NCBI GenBank assembly: GCA_021371855.1
Contig: JAJFVL010000033.1
Span: 1-63,994 of the forward strand
DNA: 63,994 bases
Source: Bacteroidales bacterium
GTDB taxonomy: Bacteria; Bacteroidota; Bacteroidia; Bacteroidales; VadinHA17
Reading direction: 5' to 3'
Below the pieces are notes generated by a model. That model did no database searches. It was not told where the DNA came from and saw only the letters and a list, made by a program, of their open reading frames with translations. The position numbers and the translations under genes are program-made. Below, piece after piece: positions 35,568 to 45,909 of this stretch; position 1 is the first letter of the stretch; each line of letters starts with the position of its first letter.

Positions 35568-35640
35568 TTGGTTTATGATTTAAATGGGATTTAACTTTAC
35601 ATAAATAAAATTTTGATAATCGGCTTATAAATTGATTGCC

Positions 35641-36426
35641 ATGCAAAGAGGTTATTTTGACTCATATTCTTACCATACTTCTGAAAAGGAACACTTGTCA
35701 CTCAAAGAAAAAATTCTTTTAAACAACCGTCTTTACTTTACTTTGAAATATGCAGAAGTTGTTCTGCGGACAAGGAAGGAAGCTATCAGAAAAGTCTATG
35801 ATACAAAAGCATGGACTGATTCATCATTCGAAATTTTCAGGTTCATTGAAAAAGCAGGAGGTAAATTTCATATTGCCGGGATGGAAAATATAACAAAGTC
35901 TGCCGGACCTGTACTCTTTATAAGTAACCATATGAGCACCCTCGAGACTATGATCTTACCCTGCATAATCGGACCACATCTTGAACTTACATTTGTGGTA
36001 AAGGAAAGCCTTGTAAAGCATCCGTTATTTGGCGATGTGATGAGATCGAGGAATCCGGTTGTAGTTGGAAGGACAGATCCCCGGAAAGATTTCGAGACCG
36101 TGATGACTGACGGTGTTAAATTATTATCTGATGGGATTTCAATAGTTATTTTCCCCCAGAGTACAAGAAGAGTTGATTTCAGACCGGAGGAGTTCCATTC
36201 CATGGGCGTTAAGCTGGCAAAGAAAGCTGGAGTTGAGGTTATACCTATAGCACTGAAAACTGATTTTTGGGGTAATGGGAAAATTATAAAAGAGCTTGGA
36301 CCAATCGACAGGCATAAACCTATCTATATTAAATTTGGCGAAGCATTCCGGATTGCCGGGAACGGCAAGAAAGAAAATCAGAAGATCATCGATTTTATTC
36401 AATCCTCGCTTAAAGAATGGGAGTGA
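35641..36426 (+). CDS. PlsC-like 1-acyl-glycerol-3-phosphate acyltransferase family protein
   Basis: ATG 35641 is preferred to the TTG at 35632. The 261-residue protein has the acyltransferase block I as SNHMSTLE, where the usual H-X4-D is H97-X4-E102. Block III is IVIFPQSTRR instead of FPEGTRS. A conserved GVEVIPIALKT follows. No clear transmembrane helix is seen. The variant catalytic motif suggests a divergent acyltransferase acting on phospholipid or lysolipid. No operon partner is evident. Confidence 0.78.
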   Translation: MQRGYFDSYSYHTSEKEHLSLKEKILLNNRLYFTLKYAEVVLRTRKEAIRKVYDTKAWTDSSFEIFRFIEKAGGKFHIAGMENITKSAGPVLFISNHMSTLETMILPCIIGPHLELTFVVKESLVKHPLFGDVMRSRNPVVVGRTDPRKDFETVMTDGVKLLSDGISIVIFPQSTRRVDFRPEEFHSMGVKLAKKAGVEVIPIALKTDFWGNGKIIKELGPIDRHKPIYIKFGEAFRIAGNGKKENQKIIDFIQSSLKEWE

Positions 36427-36522
36427 TCTGGCAGTACGGATTTAACTTCATTAAGCCCTCCAAAAGAATTTTCCTATAAGGTCCTTTTTATATCCTAAGT
36501 ATCTCTCCGTTTAACAAAAGAA

Positions 36523-36570
36523 GAACTGACACAACTTGTCCCGGTCTATCGGGAGACTTTCACAGAGGTG
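36523..36570. repeat. Degenerate CACAGAG-type repeat with internal TCCCG/CGGGA palindrome
   Basis: GAACTGACACA at 36523-36533 is identical to 237-247. It is followed by TCCCGGTCTATCGGGA (36539-36554) and TTTCACAGAGG. It lies in the 439-nt gap 36427-36865, which otherwise contains AT-rich sequence and the arabinose operon promoter. Confidence 0.5.
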
Positions 36571-36717
36571 CTGTTCTAATCCTCTATCAGGGTCCATATT
36601 AATCCTGATGTGCAGGCAGTGCTATAATTTTATAGTAATTATTTTATTATATTGAATTTCAATCATTTCAACATTCTAAAAAGATTTCTGATATTCTTGT
36701 GTTTTTTATAAGTGTGG

Positions 36718-36749
36718 TTTGTACATTTAAAATCCTTTTAATAAATTTG
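36718..36749 (+). promoter_or_regulatory. Promoter of the arabinose operon
   Basis: TTTG at 36718-36721 and TAAATTTG at 36742-36749 are consensus -33 and -7 boxes with a 20-nt spacer, the best promoter match in the window. Transcription would start near 36756, giving a leader of about 110 nt before the symporter. AraR operator sites would be expected around here, but no unambiguous palindrome was identified. Confidence 0.6.
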
Positions 36750-36865
36750 ATAGCAAATCTTAGATTTTAAAATCAGACAATTCTTAATTTGATTTTTTCA
36801 ACAACAATAAATTGCCAATTCTCACAACCTATTTAACAATTATTCAATTATTTAATAAAAATTAT

Positions 36866-38518
36866 ATGGGAACATTAGACTGGATTGTACTGGGAATCTT
36901 TTGTCTCGGTTTGATAGGCATAATAACCTGGGTGACCAGAAAAAAGAATGAGACTTCAACTGACTATTTTCTGGCCGGAAGGGATGCTACCTGGCTGGCA
37001 ATAGGTTCGTCGATTTTTGCGTCAAATATAGGTTCGGAGCATCTTGTTGGTCTGGCCGGTGCAGGCGCTTCGAGCGGTATGGCCATGGCCCACTGGGAAA
37101 TGCATGGCTGGATCATCCTGATATTGGGTTGGTTTTTTGTTCCTTTTTATGCCAGAAGCGGTGTGTTCACGATGCCGGAGTTCCTTGAAAAACGTTATAA
37201 CAAAGGATCAAGAAGTGTATTATCAATAATATCTCTTGTTAGTTATGTTTTTACAAAAGTGGCCGTCACGGTTTATGCCGGTGGTATAGTATTCAAGCAG
37301 GTTTTCGGCATTGAATCAATGTTCGGGATTGATTTTTTCTGGATCAGTGCTGTCGGTCTGGTTGTTCTTACAGGTATTTACACTACCCTGGGAGGGATGA
37401 AAGCTGTATTATGGACCTCGGTACTGCAGACACCCATACTGCTTGTAGGTTCTCTTTCCATTCTTGTAATTGGACTTATAAAACTTGGAGGATGGTCGGA
37501 GATGATGGAAATTTGCAGAGCTGTTCCTGTAAATGCCGACGGCGATACCATGGTTAACCTGATGAGATCGGCAAATGATCCTGAATACCCATGGACAGGA
37601 GTGATTCTCGGTTCAGCAATAATAGGTTTCTGGTATTGGTGTACTGACCAGTTTATTGTTCAGAGGGTTCTTTCGGGACGAAACCAGCAGGAATCACGCC
37701 GTGGAGCTATTCTGGGTGCAGCTTTTAAACTTTCCCCAGTATTCATTTTCCTGATTCCCGGAATGATAGCATATTCGTTAAATGCCAAGGGAATAATTAA
37801 TCTTACAAGTTCCGATGCTGCTTTCTCAATTCTTGTAAAAGAACTGCTCCCGTTAGGATTCAAAGGACTTGTTGTTGGTGGCATTCTTGCTGCTCTTATG
37901 AGCTCCCTCGCTTCTTTATTCAATTCATCGGCAACACTCTTCACTGTGGATTTTTACCAGAAATATAAACCACATGCTCCTGAAAAAGAGCTCGTGAAGG
38001 TAGGAAGGATTGCAACAGTCGTAGTAGTGGTGCTTGGTGTATTATGGATCCCTGTAATGAAAGGGTTGGGGAAGGTGCTGTACGCATATCTTCAGGATGT
38101 GCAGTCGTTGCTTGCTCCGGGTATTGCGGCAGTATTCATTCTTGGTATTGCTTCAAGAAAGACCACCCCTATGGCTGGTTTAATCGGATTGATCTCGGGC
38201 TTTGTTTTAGGTATGACACGTCTTGCCTTTAAAATATTCGCTTCCGGTATTAATCCTGACGGTCTGATCCATAAAGTTTTTCTTGCACCAAACTGGCTCC
38301 ATTATGAAATAGCTCTCTTTTTCATTGTAATGGTAATTATGATTGTAACAAGCATGGTTACTACTAAGGCTGATCAGGCTGCAATAAAAGGATTATATGT
38401 TGGTTCGGCTACTCCCGAACAGAAGGCAATTACAAGAGCAAGCTGGAACAACTGGGACCTTTTCTTCTCAGGGATTATCATTATAGTGATAGTGGCCTTC
38501 TATGCATATTTCTGGTAA
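36866..38518 (+). CDS. Sodium:solute symporter (SSS family), probable L-arabinose importer
   Basis: ATG 36866 is chosen over an upstream TTG at 36812. The 550-residue inner-membrane protein has the SGLT-like pattern STDYFLAGRDATWLAIGSSI, then ASNIGSEHLVGLAGAGASSG, and the conserved helix TGIYTTLGGMKAVLWTSVLQ. Further helices run to the C terminus (FFSGIIIIVIVAFYAYFW). It cotransports a sugar with Na+. Its place as first gene, 35 nt before araA, makes L-arabinose (or an arabinose-containing sugar) the likely substrate. Confidence 0.88.
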   Translation: MGTLDWIVLGIFCLGLIGIITWVTRKKNETSTDYFLAGRDATWLAIGSSIFASNIGSEHLVGLAGAGASSGMAMAHWEMHGWIILILGWFFVPFYARSGVFTMPEFLEKRYNKGSRSVLSIISLVSYVFTKVAVTVYAGGIVFKQVFGIESMFGIDFFWISAVGLVVLTGIYTTLGGMKAVLWTSVLQTPILLVGSLSILVIGLIKLGGWSEMMEICRAVPVNADGDTMVNLMRSANDPEYPWTGVILGSAIIGFWYWCTDQFIVQRVLSGRNQQESRRGAILGAAFKLSPVFIFLIPGMIAYSLNAKGIINLTSSDAAFSILVKELLPLGFKGLVVGGILAALMSSLASLFNSSATLFTVDFYQKYKPHAPEKELVKVGRIATVVVVVLGVLWIPVMKGLGKVLYAYLQDVQSLLAPGIAAVFILGIASRKTTPMAGLIGLISGFVLGMTRLAFKIFASGINPDGLIHKVFLAPNWLHYEIALFFIVMVIMIVTSMVTTKADQAAIKGLYVGSATPEQKAITRASWNNWDLFFSGIIIIVIVAFYAYFW

Positions 38519-38553
38519 TCAGCCTTATATAAAACTCCAAACTTTGCAAAATT

Positions 38554-40047
38554 ATGGATAAGTTAAAAACTAAGGAAATATGGTTTGTAACAGGGAGCCA
38601 GCATTTGTATGGTCGTGAAACCCTTGAACAGGTTGCTGCCGACTCAGCCAAAATTGCAGCAGCTCTCGATAAATCACCAATAATTTCTCAAAAGGTGGTT
38701 TTCAAACCTGTTCTGACGACATCTGATTCAATCACCGGGATCTGTATAGAAGCCAATAACTCGGATCATTGCATAGGTCTGATCACATGGATGCATACAT
38801 TCTCTCCGGCAAAGATGTGGATAAGAGGATTATCAATCCTGAATAAACCACTTCTCCATTTTCACACCCAGATCAACAGGGATATCCCCTGGGAATCGAT
38901 AGATATGGATTTCATGAACCTGAACCAGTCGGCTCATGGTGATCGTGAATTCGGGTTTCTCGGAGCAAGGATGAGACTCAAAAGGAAAGTGGTCGTTGGC
39001 CATTATGGTGATGAGGAGGCTATTGACCGGATAGCAGTCTGGATAAGAGCAGCCTCGGCATTTGATGATTCTCTTACTATGAAAGTTGCCCGTTTCGGAG
39101 ATAATATGCGCGATGTCGCGGTTACTGAAGGAAATAAGGTTAGTGCCCAGATGAAAATGGGTTATTCGGTATCGGGATATGGTATCGGGGATCTTGCTAA
39201 GATGGTAAATGAAGTATCACCTGATGCGATTAAAAAACTTATTGAAGAATATTGTTCAGAATATAAGCTGACTAATGCTGTTGCTTCTTCCGCAACTCTT
39301 TCTGAAGCTGCAAAGATTGAAATTGGTTTGGAGAAATTTCTTGAAACAGGAGATTTTAAGGCATTTACAACTACTTTCGAAGATCTTCACGGACTACGAC
39401 AATTACCCGGGCTGGCAGTTCAGAGACTTATGGCAAAAGGTTATGGCTTCGGAGCAGAAGGTGACTGGAAAACAGCTGCTCTTGTCCGTTCAATGAAAGT
39501 AATGGGAATGGGACTCAAAGGAGGAACTTCATTTATGGAGGATTATACCTATCATTTTGATCCTTCCGACATGAAAGTGCTTGGTGCACATATGCTTGAG
39601 GTTTGTCCGACTATTGCTGCCGGGAAACCTTCAGTTGAAGTGCATCCGCTGTCAATCGGGGGTAAAGAGGATCCGGCAAGGCTTGTATTTAAAACCGCCC
39701 CCGGTGATGCGGTTGCTGCATCACTCATTGACCTGGGCAACAGGTTCAGAATGGTTGTAAATGAAGTTGAGGTTGTAAAAGGCCATGACATGCCAAATCT
39801 GCCTGTTGCAAGTGTGTTGTGGAAACCCCGCCCTGATCTTAAAACAGGTGCTGCAGCCTGGATATTAGCCGGAGGAGCTCATCATACAGGATTCAGCACT
39901 GCCCTTAATCCGGAATATCTTGAGGATCTTTCTGAGATGATGGGGATAGAATACGTTCTTATTAATGATAAATGTAATCTTGCTGAATTTAAGAAAGAGC
40001 TCAGGTGGAATGAAGTTTATTATCATATTTCCAACGGTATAATCTGA
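38554..40047 (+). CDS. araA: L-arabinose isomerase
   Basis: A 497-residue cytoplasmic enzyme of normal family length, converting L-arabinose to L-ribulose. Recognisable segments are [73 protein letters not shown], and a metal-binding region with [12 protein letters not shown] and [21 protein letters not shown]. It is the second gene of the operon, followed after 49 nt by the regulator. Confidence 0.96.
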   Translation: MDKLKTKEIWFVTGSQHLYGRETLEQVAADSAKIAAALDKSPIISQKVVFKPVLTTSDSITGICIEANNSDHCIGLITWMHTFSPAKMWIRGLSILNKPLLHFHTQINRDIPWESIDMDFMNLNQSAHGDREFGFLGARMRLKRKVVVGHYGDEEAIDRIAVWIRAASAFDDSLTMKVARFGDNMRDVAVTEGNKVSAQMKMGYSVSGYGIGDLAKMVNEVSPDAIKKLIEEYCSEYKLTNAVASSATLSEAAKIEIGLEKFLETGDFKAFTTTFEDLHGLRQLPGLAVQRLMAKGYGFGAEGDWKTAALVRSMKVMGMGLKGGTSFMEDYTYHFDPSDMKVLGAHMLEVCPTIAAGKPSVEVHPLSIGGKEDPARLVFKTAPGDAVAASLIDLGNRFRMVVNEVEVVKGHDMPNLPVASVLWKPRPDLKTGAAAWILAGGAHHTGFSTALNPEYLEDLSEMMGIEYVLINDKCNLAEFKKELRWNEVYYHISNGII

Positions 40048-40096
40048 CTTTTGAGGAACACCATACTGAAACAGACATAAAATCAGCTGGCATAAT

Positions 40097-40798
40097 ATGA
40101 ACCTTTATTCACGGAAAAGCAGGTATCTGGTTGCAGTTGACTGCATAATATTTGGCTACGATATCCTTGAGAAAGAGGTGAAGCTGCTTCTTATTAAACG
40201 GAACTTTGAGCCTGCAAAGGGAGAATGGTCGCTTGCAGGTGGTTTTGTACAGGATAAAGAGAGTCTCGACGAAGCTGCCTTCAGAATACTTCGTAATCTG
40301 ACAGGATTGGAGATTATTTTTATGAAGCAATCATATTCTTATGGTGATACAAACAGAGATCCCGGAGCGAGAGTGATTTCGATAGCATATTTTGCTCTTA
40401 TCCCGATCATGGATATCAACCAGGAACTTACAATACAAAACGGAGCACACTGGACCTCAATTACACAACTTCCTGATCTGATATTTGACCATTCTGCAAT
40501 GGTAAGAAAAGCACTATCAGATTTGCAGATGCAAATTAAAATTAAACCAGTAGGATTTAATTTGCTGCCTGATAAATTCACCCTTGTACAACTCCAGGAA
40601 CTTTATGAAGCTATTTACCAGAGGAAAGTAGATAAAAGAAATTTCAGGAAAAAAATTCTTTCAATGGCGATACTTGAAAAGCTTGATGAAAAAGAGAAGG
40701 AAACATCTAAAAAAGGGGCATATTATTACAGGTTCAACAAGAAACAGTATGAGAAACTGACACAGAAAGGATTCTATTTTAATCTTGATGTCAACTGA
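40097..40798 (+). CDS. araR: Nudix-fold arabinose repressor AraR
   Basis: A 233-residue protein with an N-terminal Nudix-like domain (residues about 10-140) and a C-terminal winged helix (LYEAIYQRKVDKRNFRKKIL). The Nudix box has decayed: it keeps G49, E55 and R63, but the catalytic glutamates are replaced by I64, N67 and L68, so hydrolase activity is not expected. The same architecture is described for Bacteroides thetaiotaomicron AraR, which binds arabinose and represses arabinose genes. Its location between araA and araD fits this. Confidence 0.88.
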   Translation: MNLYSRKSRYLVAVDCIIFGYDILEKEVKLLLIKRNFEPAKGEWSLAGGFVQDKESLDEAAFRILRNLTGLEIIFMKQSYSYGDTNRDPGARVISIAYFALIPIMDINQELTIQNGAHWTSITQLPDLIFDHSAMVRKALSDLQMQIKIKPVGFNLLPDKFTLVQLQELYEAIYQRKVDKRNFRKKILSMAILEKLDEKEKETSKKGAYYYRFNKKQYEKLTQKGFYFNLDVN

Positions 40799-40829
40799 AT
40801 ATAAATTTATTGATTTTGACTTCGTCGGG

Positions 40830-40857
40830 CTCCGCGGAGTTTATCCCGCCAGGCGGG
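40830..40857. repeat. Adjacent palindromes CTCCGCGGAG and CCCGCCaGGCGGG
   Basis: A perfect 10-bp palindrome at 40830-40839 is followed by CCCGCC (40845-40850) and GGCGGG (40852-40857). The second is the same unit as CCCGCCTTGGCGGG at 16621-16634. It lies in the 142-nt gap after araR. No T tract follows, so a repetitive palindrome or a 3'-end processing hairpin is more likely than a classical terminator. Confidence 0.55.
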
Positions 40858-40889
40858 GCTTTGGTTCTTAGGTGAGTATTGTATTAGCA

Positions 40890-40897
40890 TAGATTTG
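40890..40897 (+). promoter_or_regulatory. Possible internal -7 box before araD
   Basis: TAGATTTG matches the -7 consensus and is identical to the box before the gene at 34008. No -33 box is at the proper spacing. If active it would let araDB and downstream genes be transcribed independently of the symporter promoter. Confidence 0.3.
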
Positions 40898-40940
40898 GAT
40901 TGTATTTAAATAAAGATAGTTATATAAAAGAAAAATTAAG

Positions 40941-41636
40941 ATGCTTGAAAAATTGAAAATCAGTGTTTTTAAAGCTAATCTCGACCTTGTCAGCAACGGG
41001 TTGGTAATACAAACCTGGGGTAATGCAAGCGGAAGGGATCTTAAAAGCGGACTTATTGTTATTAAACCGTCTGGGCTTGCTTATGAATCGATGAAGCCGG
41101 GCGATATGGTTGTTGTCGATCCTGAAGGTAAAATTGTTGAAGGTAGGTTTAAGCCATCAACCGATACTCCAACTCACCTGTTGCTTTATAAAACTTATAG
41201 GACTTTGGGGGGAGTGGTACATACTCATTCATCATATGCCACATCTTGGGCTCAGGCAGGGAAAGGCATACCTCCTCTGGGAACCACTCATTCCGATTAT
41301 TACTATGGAGAGGTTCCCTGCACAAGGTTGTTGACAGAGGATGAGATAGAAAATGATTATGAGATCAATACGGGGAAAATTATTGTCGAAACACTTGGAG
41401 CTACAGATCCTCTTATGTTGACATCGGTTCTGGTCAACTGTCACGGACCTTTCTGCTGGGGAACAAGTGCTGAGAATGCGGCATGCAACGCTGTTGCTCT
41501 TGAAGAAATAGCAAGGATGGCTTTTTATACTGTTTTACTTGGGAAAAGCGAACCTATCAATAAATCACTTCTTGATAAGCATTTTAAACGAAAGCATGGG
41601 AACAATGCTTATTATGGTCAGGACAATTCAAAATAA
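40941..41636 (+). CDS. araD: L-ribulose-5-phosphate 4-epimerase
   Basis: A 231-residue class II aldolase-fold enzyme. TWGNASGRD supplies the phosphate-binding loop, KPSGLAYE follows, the zinc histidines lie in VVHTHSSYATSWAQ, and a later histidine is in LVNCHGPFCWG. It converts L-ribulose-5-phosphate to D-xylulose-5-phosphate, feeding the pentose phosphate pathway. It lies 17 nt upstream of araB. Confidence 0.94.
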   Translation: MLEKLKISVFKANLDLVSNGLVIQTWGNASGRDLKSGLIVIKPSGLAYESMKPGDMVVVDPEGKIVEGRFKPSTDTPTHLLLYKTYRTLGGVVHTHSSYATSWAQAGKGIPPLGTTHSDYYYGEVPCTRLLTEDEIENDYEINTGKIIVETLGATDPLMLTSVLVNCHGPFCWGTSAENAACNAVALEEIARMAFYTVLLGKSEPINKSLLDKHFKRKHGNNAYYGQDNSK

Positions 41637-41653
41637 ATTAAATATATCTGGAA

Positions 41654-43327
41654 ATGGGAAAGAATTTTGTAATTGGGATCGACTATGGAACCGATTCTGT
41701 TCGTTCGGTTATTGTTGATACAGCTAATGGTGAAATTGTCAGCACTTCGGTGTTCAAATACCCTAGATGGGGGAAGGGTCTTTTTTGTGAACCTTCATTA
41801 AACCAGTTCCGTCAGCATCCTCTTGATTATATTGAAGGTTTGGAGCAATCTGTCAATGATGCTGTCAGAAGATTACCTGCGGAAATTGTAAAAAATATTA
41901 CCGGGATCTCTGTCGATACTACAGGATCGACACCTGTGGCAGTCGACAAGGAAGGAGTTCCTCTTTCCCTGAAAGCTGAATTTGAAAATGATCCTGATGC
42001 CATGTTTATATTATGGAAAGATCACACAGCTGTTAAGGAGGCCGCCGAAATAAACGAATTGGCAAAGTCGTGGGGTGGTGTCGACTTTACTAAATTCGAA
42101 GGAGGAATTTATTCTTCAGAGTGGTTTTGGTCAAAGATCCTTCATGTAATGAGGAATAATGATTCAGTAAGGGAAAATGCATGGTCGTGGGTTGAACATT
42201 GCGACTGGATAACTGCTTTGCTTACCGGAAATACCGACCCACTTCAGTTAAAGAGAAGTCGTTGTGCGGCAGGACATAAGGCAATGTGGCATGAGGATTT
42301 CAATGGTTTGCCTGATGAAAAGTTCCTCGGAAAACTCGATCCTGTATTATCTGGTCTAAGGAACAGACTTTACAAAGAGACATATACTTGTGACGTTGTA
42401 GCCGGTAGTCTTACCCAGGAGTGGGCAGGAAGACTCGGACTTTCTACTGATGTAAAAGTCGGGGTTGGTGCTTTTGATGCACACATGGGAGCTATCGGAG
42501 GTGGAATAAAACCTTACCACCTTGTTAAGGTTATGGGTACCTCCACATGCGACATGCTTGTCGTACCAATGGCTGAAGCAGGCAATAAACTGGTAGCTGG
42601 TATTTGCGGTCAGGTCGACGGATCTATTGTTCCGGGTATGCTTGGGCTCGAAGCAGGACAATCAGCATTTGGTGATATTTATGCATGGTTCAGCAAATTA
42701 TTGTTATGGCCTGTTAATAACATCATTTCGGAAATAGATTGGATTGATAATGATACAAAAAACAAAATAAGAGAAGAAACTGCTGATAAGATAATTGCAG
42801 AACTGAGCAAACAGGCAGAATCTCTTCCTTTCGAAGAGACATCAGTTGTTGCTCTTGACTGGATGAACGGCAGGCGTACACCTGACGCTAATCAGTCACT
42901 GAAGGGAGCTATTACAGAATTATCGCTGGGAACAGATGCTCCAAGGATATTCAGGGCGTTGGTCGAAGCTACTGCTTTCGGCTCAAAAATGATCAATGAA
43001 CGGTTTATTTCCGAAGGTGTGCGAATCGACGAAGTAATCGCAATCGGAGGTGTTGCCAGGAAGAATCCGTTTGTGGTGCAGATAGTAGCTGATGTACTCA
43101 ATGTTCCGATCAGGATTGCAAATTCTGATCAGACCTGCGCTATGGGAGCAGCTATGGCGGCATCGGTTATCTCGGGAGTTTATAAAGATATCCCTTCTGC
43201 TCAGGAAAAAATGGGAGGCGGATTTGAAAAAGAGTACCGACCCGATCCTTTAAAAGCAAAGAAATATGAAGCTTTATTCAAAAAATATAAAAATTTAGGT
43301 TCAATGGTCGAGAAAGGACTATATTGA
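41654..43327 (+). CDS. araB: Ribulokinase
   Basis: A 557-residue FGGY-family kinase. The N-terminal phosphate loop is VIGIDYGTDSVRSVIVD. The substrate domain has EWFWSKILHVM and VEHCDWITALLTG, and the C-terminal ATPase domain has GVGAFDAHMGAIGGG, DWMNGRRTPDANQSL and EVIAIGGVARKNPFVVQI. It phosphorylates L-ribulose to L-ribulose-5-phosphate. It sits tightly after araD and 86 nt before the GH127 gene. Confidence 0.95.
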   Translation: MGKNFVIGIDYGTDSVRSVIVDTANGEIVSTSVFKYPRWGKGLFCEPSLNQFRQHPLDYIEGLEQSVNDAVRRLPAEIVKNITGISVDTTGSTPVAVDKEGVPLSLKAEFENDPDAMFILWKDHTAVKEAAEINELAKSWGGVDFTKFEGGIYSSEWFWSKILHVMRNNDSVRENAWSWVEHCDWITALLTGNTDPLQLKRSRCAAGHKAMWHEDFNGLPDEKFLGKLDPVLSGLRNRLYKETYTCDVVAGSLTQEWAGRLGLSTDVKVGVGAFDAHMGAIGGGIKPYHLVKVMGTSTCDMLVVPMAEAGNKLVAGICGQVDGSIVPGMLGLEAGQSAFGDIYAWFSKLLLWPVNNIISEIDWIDNDTKNKIREETADKIIAELSKQAESLPFEETSVVALDWMNGRRTPDANQSLKGAITELSLGTDAPRIFRALVEATAFGSKMINERFISEGVRIDEVIAIGGVARKNPFVVQIVADVLNVPIRIANSDQTCAMGAAMAASVISGVYKDIPSAQEKMGGGFEKEYRPDPLKAKKYEALFKKYKNLGSMVEKGLY

Positions 43328-43413
43328 GAAGTACCGTTTTTATGGTTAATTTTGTTATTTGGTAATGAATAGTAAGTAAGTTATCGTTTTGGAATTGACA
43401 AAATAAATTCTCC

Positions 43414-45828
43414 ATGCAAAGATTCAATATAGTAATACTTGCGGCAATAGTTGCTTTAATGATGGAAGGGTGTATCAAAAAGCGCTCATCAGAGGAAGAT
43501 TATCCAATTACACCTGTCCCTTTCACATCGGTCAAACTTACCGATAGTTTCTGGGCACCACGGATTAAGAAGAATGCTGAAATTACTATACCGATTGCCT
43601 TCAGGTATGGTGAATCGACAGGAAGAATCAAAAACTTCGAAATTGCAGCCGGGCTGGATACTGGAAAATTCTGCACCATCTATCCGTTCGACGATTCTGA
43701 TATATTTAAAATTATTGAGGGGGCCAGCTATTCTCTCCAGACTTATCCTGACCCAAAAATGGAATCATATCTCGATACTCTTATCCGGAAGATCAGTCTT
43801 GCCCAGGAAGATGACGGGTATCTTTATACTAACCGGACAATTGCAGAGATGCATGGAGGTCATGGACTGCACGAGTGGGCCGGTAAGAACAGATGGGAAC
43901 TCGACTCGATCATGAGTCATGAACTATATAATCTCGGACATCTTTACGAAGCAGCCGTTGCCCATTATCAGGCGACAGGTAAACGAACTCTGCTGGATAT
44001 TGCTATAAAATCAGCCGATCTTGTCTGTAAAGACTTTGGTCCCGATAAAGCAAAGGTGTATCCTGGTCACCAGGTGATTGAAATCGGTCTGGTGAAACTT
44101 TACAGGGTTACAGGCGAAAAGAAATACCTCGATCTTGCCCGTTTCTTTCTTGACATACGCGGGCCAAAGGGAAAACAATACAATCAGGCCCACAAGAAAG
44201 TGGTTGATCAGACTGAAGCAGTAGGCCATTCAGTCAGAGCTACATATATGTATTCAGGTATGGCCGACATAGCAGCAATAGAGAAGGATAAAGACTACCT
44301 GAATGCAATTACAAAAATATGGGAAGATATTGTATACCGGAAAATATATGTGACGGGTGGTATAGGAGCAACAGGCGGGAATGAAGGTTTTGCCGATCCT
44401 TATGTGTTGCCAAATATGTCAGCTTATTGCGAAACCTGTGCATCAATAGGCAATATTTTCACAAATCAACGACTGTTCCTTCTGCATGGTCAGGCAAAGT
44501 ATATAGATGTTCTTGAAAAAACACTTTACAACTCTATGCTTTCCGGGGTCTCTTTGTCTGCCGACAGATTTTTCTATCCTAATCCACTTGAGTCGAACGG
44601 ACAGCATGAACGCAGTGCCTGGTTTGGTTGTGCCTGCTGCCCATCGAATATAGCCAGATTTTTACCAGCTATTCCCGGATATGTTTATGCTGTAACCGGC
44701 AAAGCTCTTTATGTGAACCTGTTCATCTCTAATAGTGCTTTAGTCACTGTTGGCAAAAGAAAAATTAATGTGATCCAGAATGCAAATTTACCCTGGGACG
44801 GCAGAGTGGAAATATCTCTCAATCCGGAGAATCCTGAAAAATTTGACCTGAAGATAAGGATTCCCGGATGGGCACGAAATGAAGCTTTGCCTGGAGGACT
44901 ATATAACTTTGCAGATCAGAATGCTGAACCGGTAAGAATTAGGGTAAACGGTGAAAATTCTGAGTTCCAAATGTCAGACGGATATGCAGTGATTTTAAGG
45001 AAATGGAAATTTGGTGACAAAGTGGAAATTAATTTTCCCATGCCTGTACGCAAAGTTGTTGCTGACGAAAGAGTAAAGGAAGATATTGACAAGATGGCAG
45101 TTCAGAGAGGACCGGTTATCTATTGCCTTGAATGGCCCGATAACAGTAAAGATAATTTAATCAGTTACATGATTAAGAAAGATGCAGTTTTTACGACGGA
45201 GTTTGTGCCTACTCTTCTTGAAGGGACACAGGTGATTAAAACATCGGGTTTTCAGACAAAAAGAACACTTGATGGAAATGTAAAAATGCTTGTAGAGGAT
45301 ACTCTTACATTGATCCCTTATGCTTTGTGGAATAATCGTGGTGCAGGTCAGATGAAAGTATGGATCCCGACTTCAACTCAGACTACACATCCTCTGCCTG
45401 CTCCGACAATTTCAAACAGGAGTAAGGTAAGAGCCAGTAAGATTACCAAAGAACTTTTTTCTGTAAATGATCAGATGGAACCTTCAAATTCGAACGACAA
45501 ATCTGTTCCATATTATCATTGGTGGCCCGACAAAAATAAAATAGAATGGGTTGAATACGATTTTGAAGAACCTGAAACAATTTCTAAAACAAAGGTTTAT
45601 TGGTTTGACGATGGTCCCATTGGTGGGTGCCGCATCCCTGTCGGATGGGAAATACTTTACCTGGATGAGAATATATGGGAACCTGTACAATCCAGGATCG
45701 CATATAGAGTGACAAAGAATGGATGGGATTCTCTGAAATTTAAGCCAGTAAAGACATCGGCAGTTAAAATAAGGGTTTATCTAAACAAAGATTTTTCAGG
45801 CGGGATTTATGAGTGGGTAATTGAATGA
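43414..45828 (+). CDS. GH127-type beta-L-arabinofuranosidase lipoprotein
   Basis: An 804-residue enzyme with a lipobox-like MMEGC (Cys 20), probably anchored to a membrane facing the periplasm or surface. The alpha/alpha barrel begins TSVKLTDSFWAPRIKKN. The zinc-binding and catalytic set of GH127 is complete: E340 and C342 in CETCASIGN, and C408/C409 in FGCACCPSN, with C408 as expected nucleophile. A long C-terminal beta region follows. It releases beta-L-arabinofuranose, found in rhamnogalacturonan II and extensins, directly linking glycan attack to the araBAD pathway. Confidence 0.9.
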   Translation: MQRFNIVILAAIVALMMEGCIKKRSSEEDYPITPVPFTSVKLTDSFWAPRIKKNAEITIPIAFRYGESTGRIKNFEIAAGLDTGKFCTIYPFDDSDIFKIIEGASYSLQTYPDPKMESYLDTLIRKISLAQEDDGYLYTNRTIAEMHGGHGLHEWAGKNRWELDSIMSHELYNLGHLYEAAVAHYQATGKRTLLDIAIKSADLVCKDFGPDKAKVYPGHQVIEIGLVKLYRVTGEKKYLDLARFFLDIRGPKGKQYNQAHKKVVDQTEAVGHSVRATYMYSGMADIAAIEKDKDYLNAITKIWEDIVYRKIYVTGGIGATGGNEGFADPYVLPNMSAYCETCASIGNIFTNQRLFLLHGQAKYIDVLEKTLYNSMLSGVSLSADRFFYPNPLESNGQHERSAWFGCACCPSNIARFLPAIPGYVYAVTGKALYVNLFISNSALVTVGKRKINVIQNANLPWDGRVEISLNPENPEKFDLKIRIPGWARNEALPGGLYNFADQNAEPVRIRVNGENSEFQMSDGYAVILRKWKFGDKVEINFPMPVRKVVADERVKEDIDKMAVQRGPVIYCLEWPDNSKDNLISYMIKKDAVFTTEFVPTLLEGTQVIKTSGFQTKRTLDGNVKMLVEDTLTLIPYALWNNRGAGQMKVWIPTSTQTTHPLPAPTISNRSKVRASKITKELFSVNDQMEPSNSNDKSVPYYHWWPDKNKIEWVEYDFEEPETISKTKVYWFDDGPIGGCRIPVGWEILYLDENIWEPVQSRIAYRVTKNGWDSLKFKPVKTSAVKIRVYLNKDFSGGIYEWVIE

Positions 45829-45909
45829 AAAATTTCTTTTCCGGAATATTATTTTATATTCGGGACTTGAAATTATAAATGACAAGTAAGATTTAAGAGT
45901 GAATTTTTA

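Noticed and set aside
40830..40857. Palindromes after araR as a rho-independent terminator
   Set aside because: No T run follows, and the same palindrome recurs in unrelated gaps, so a repeat is the better explanation.
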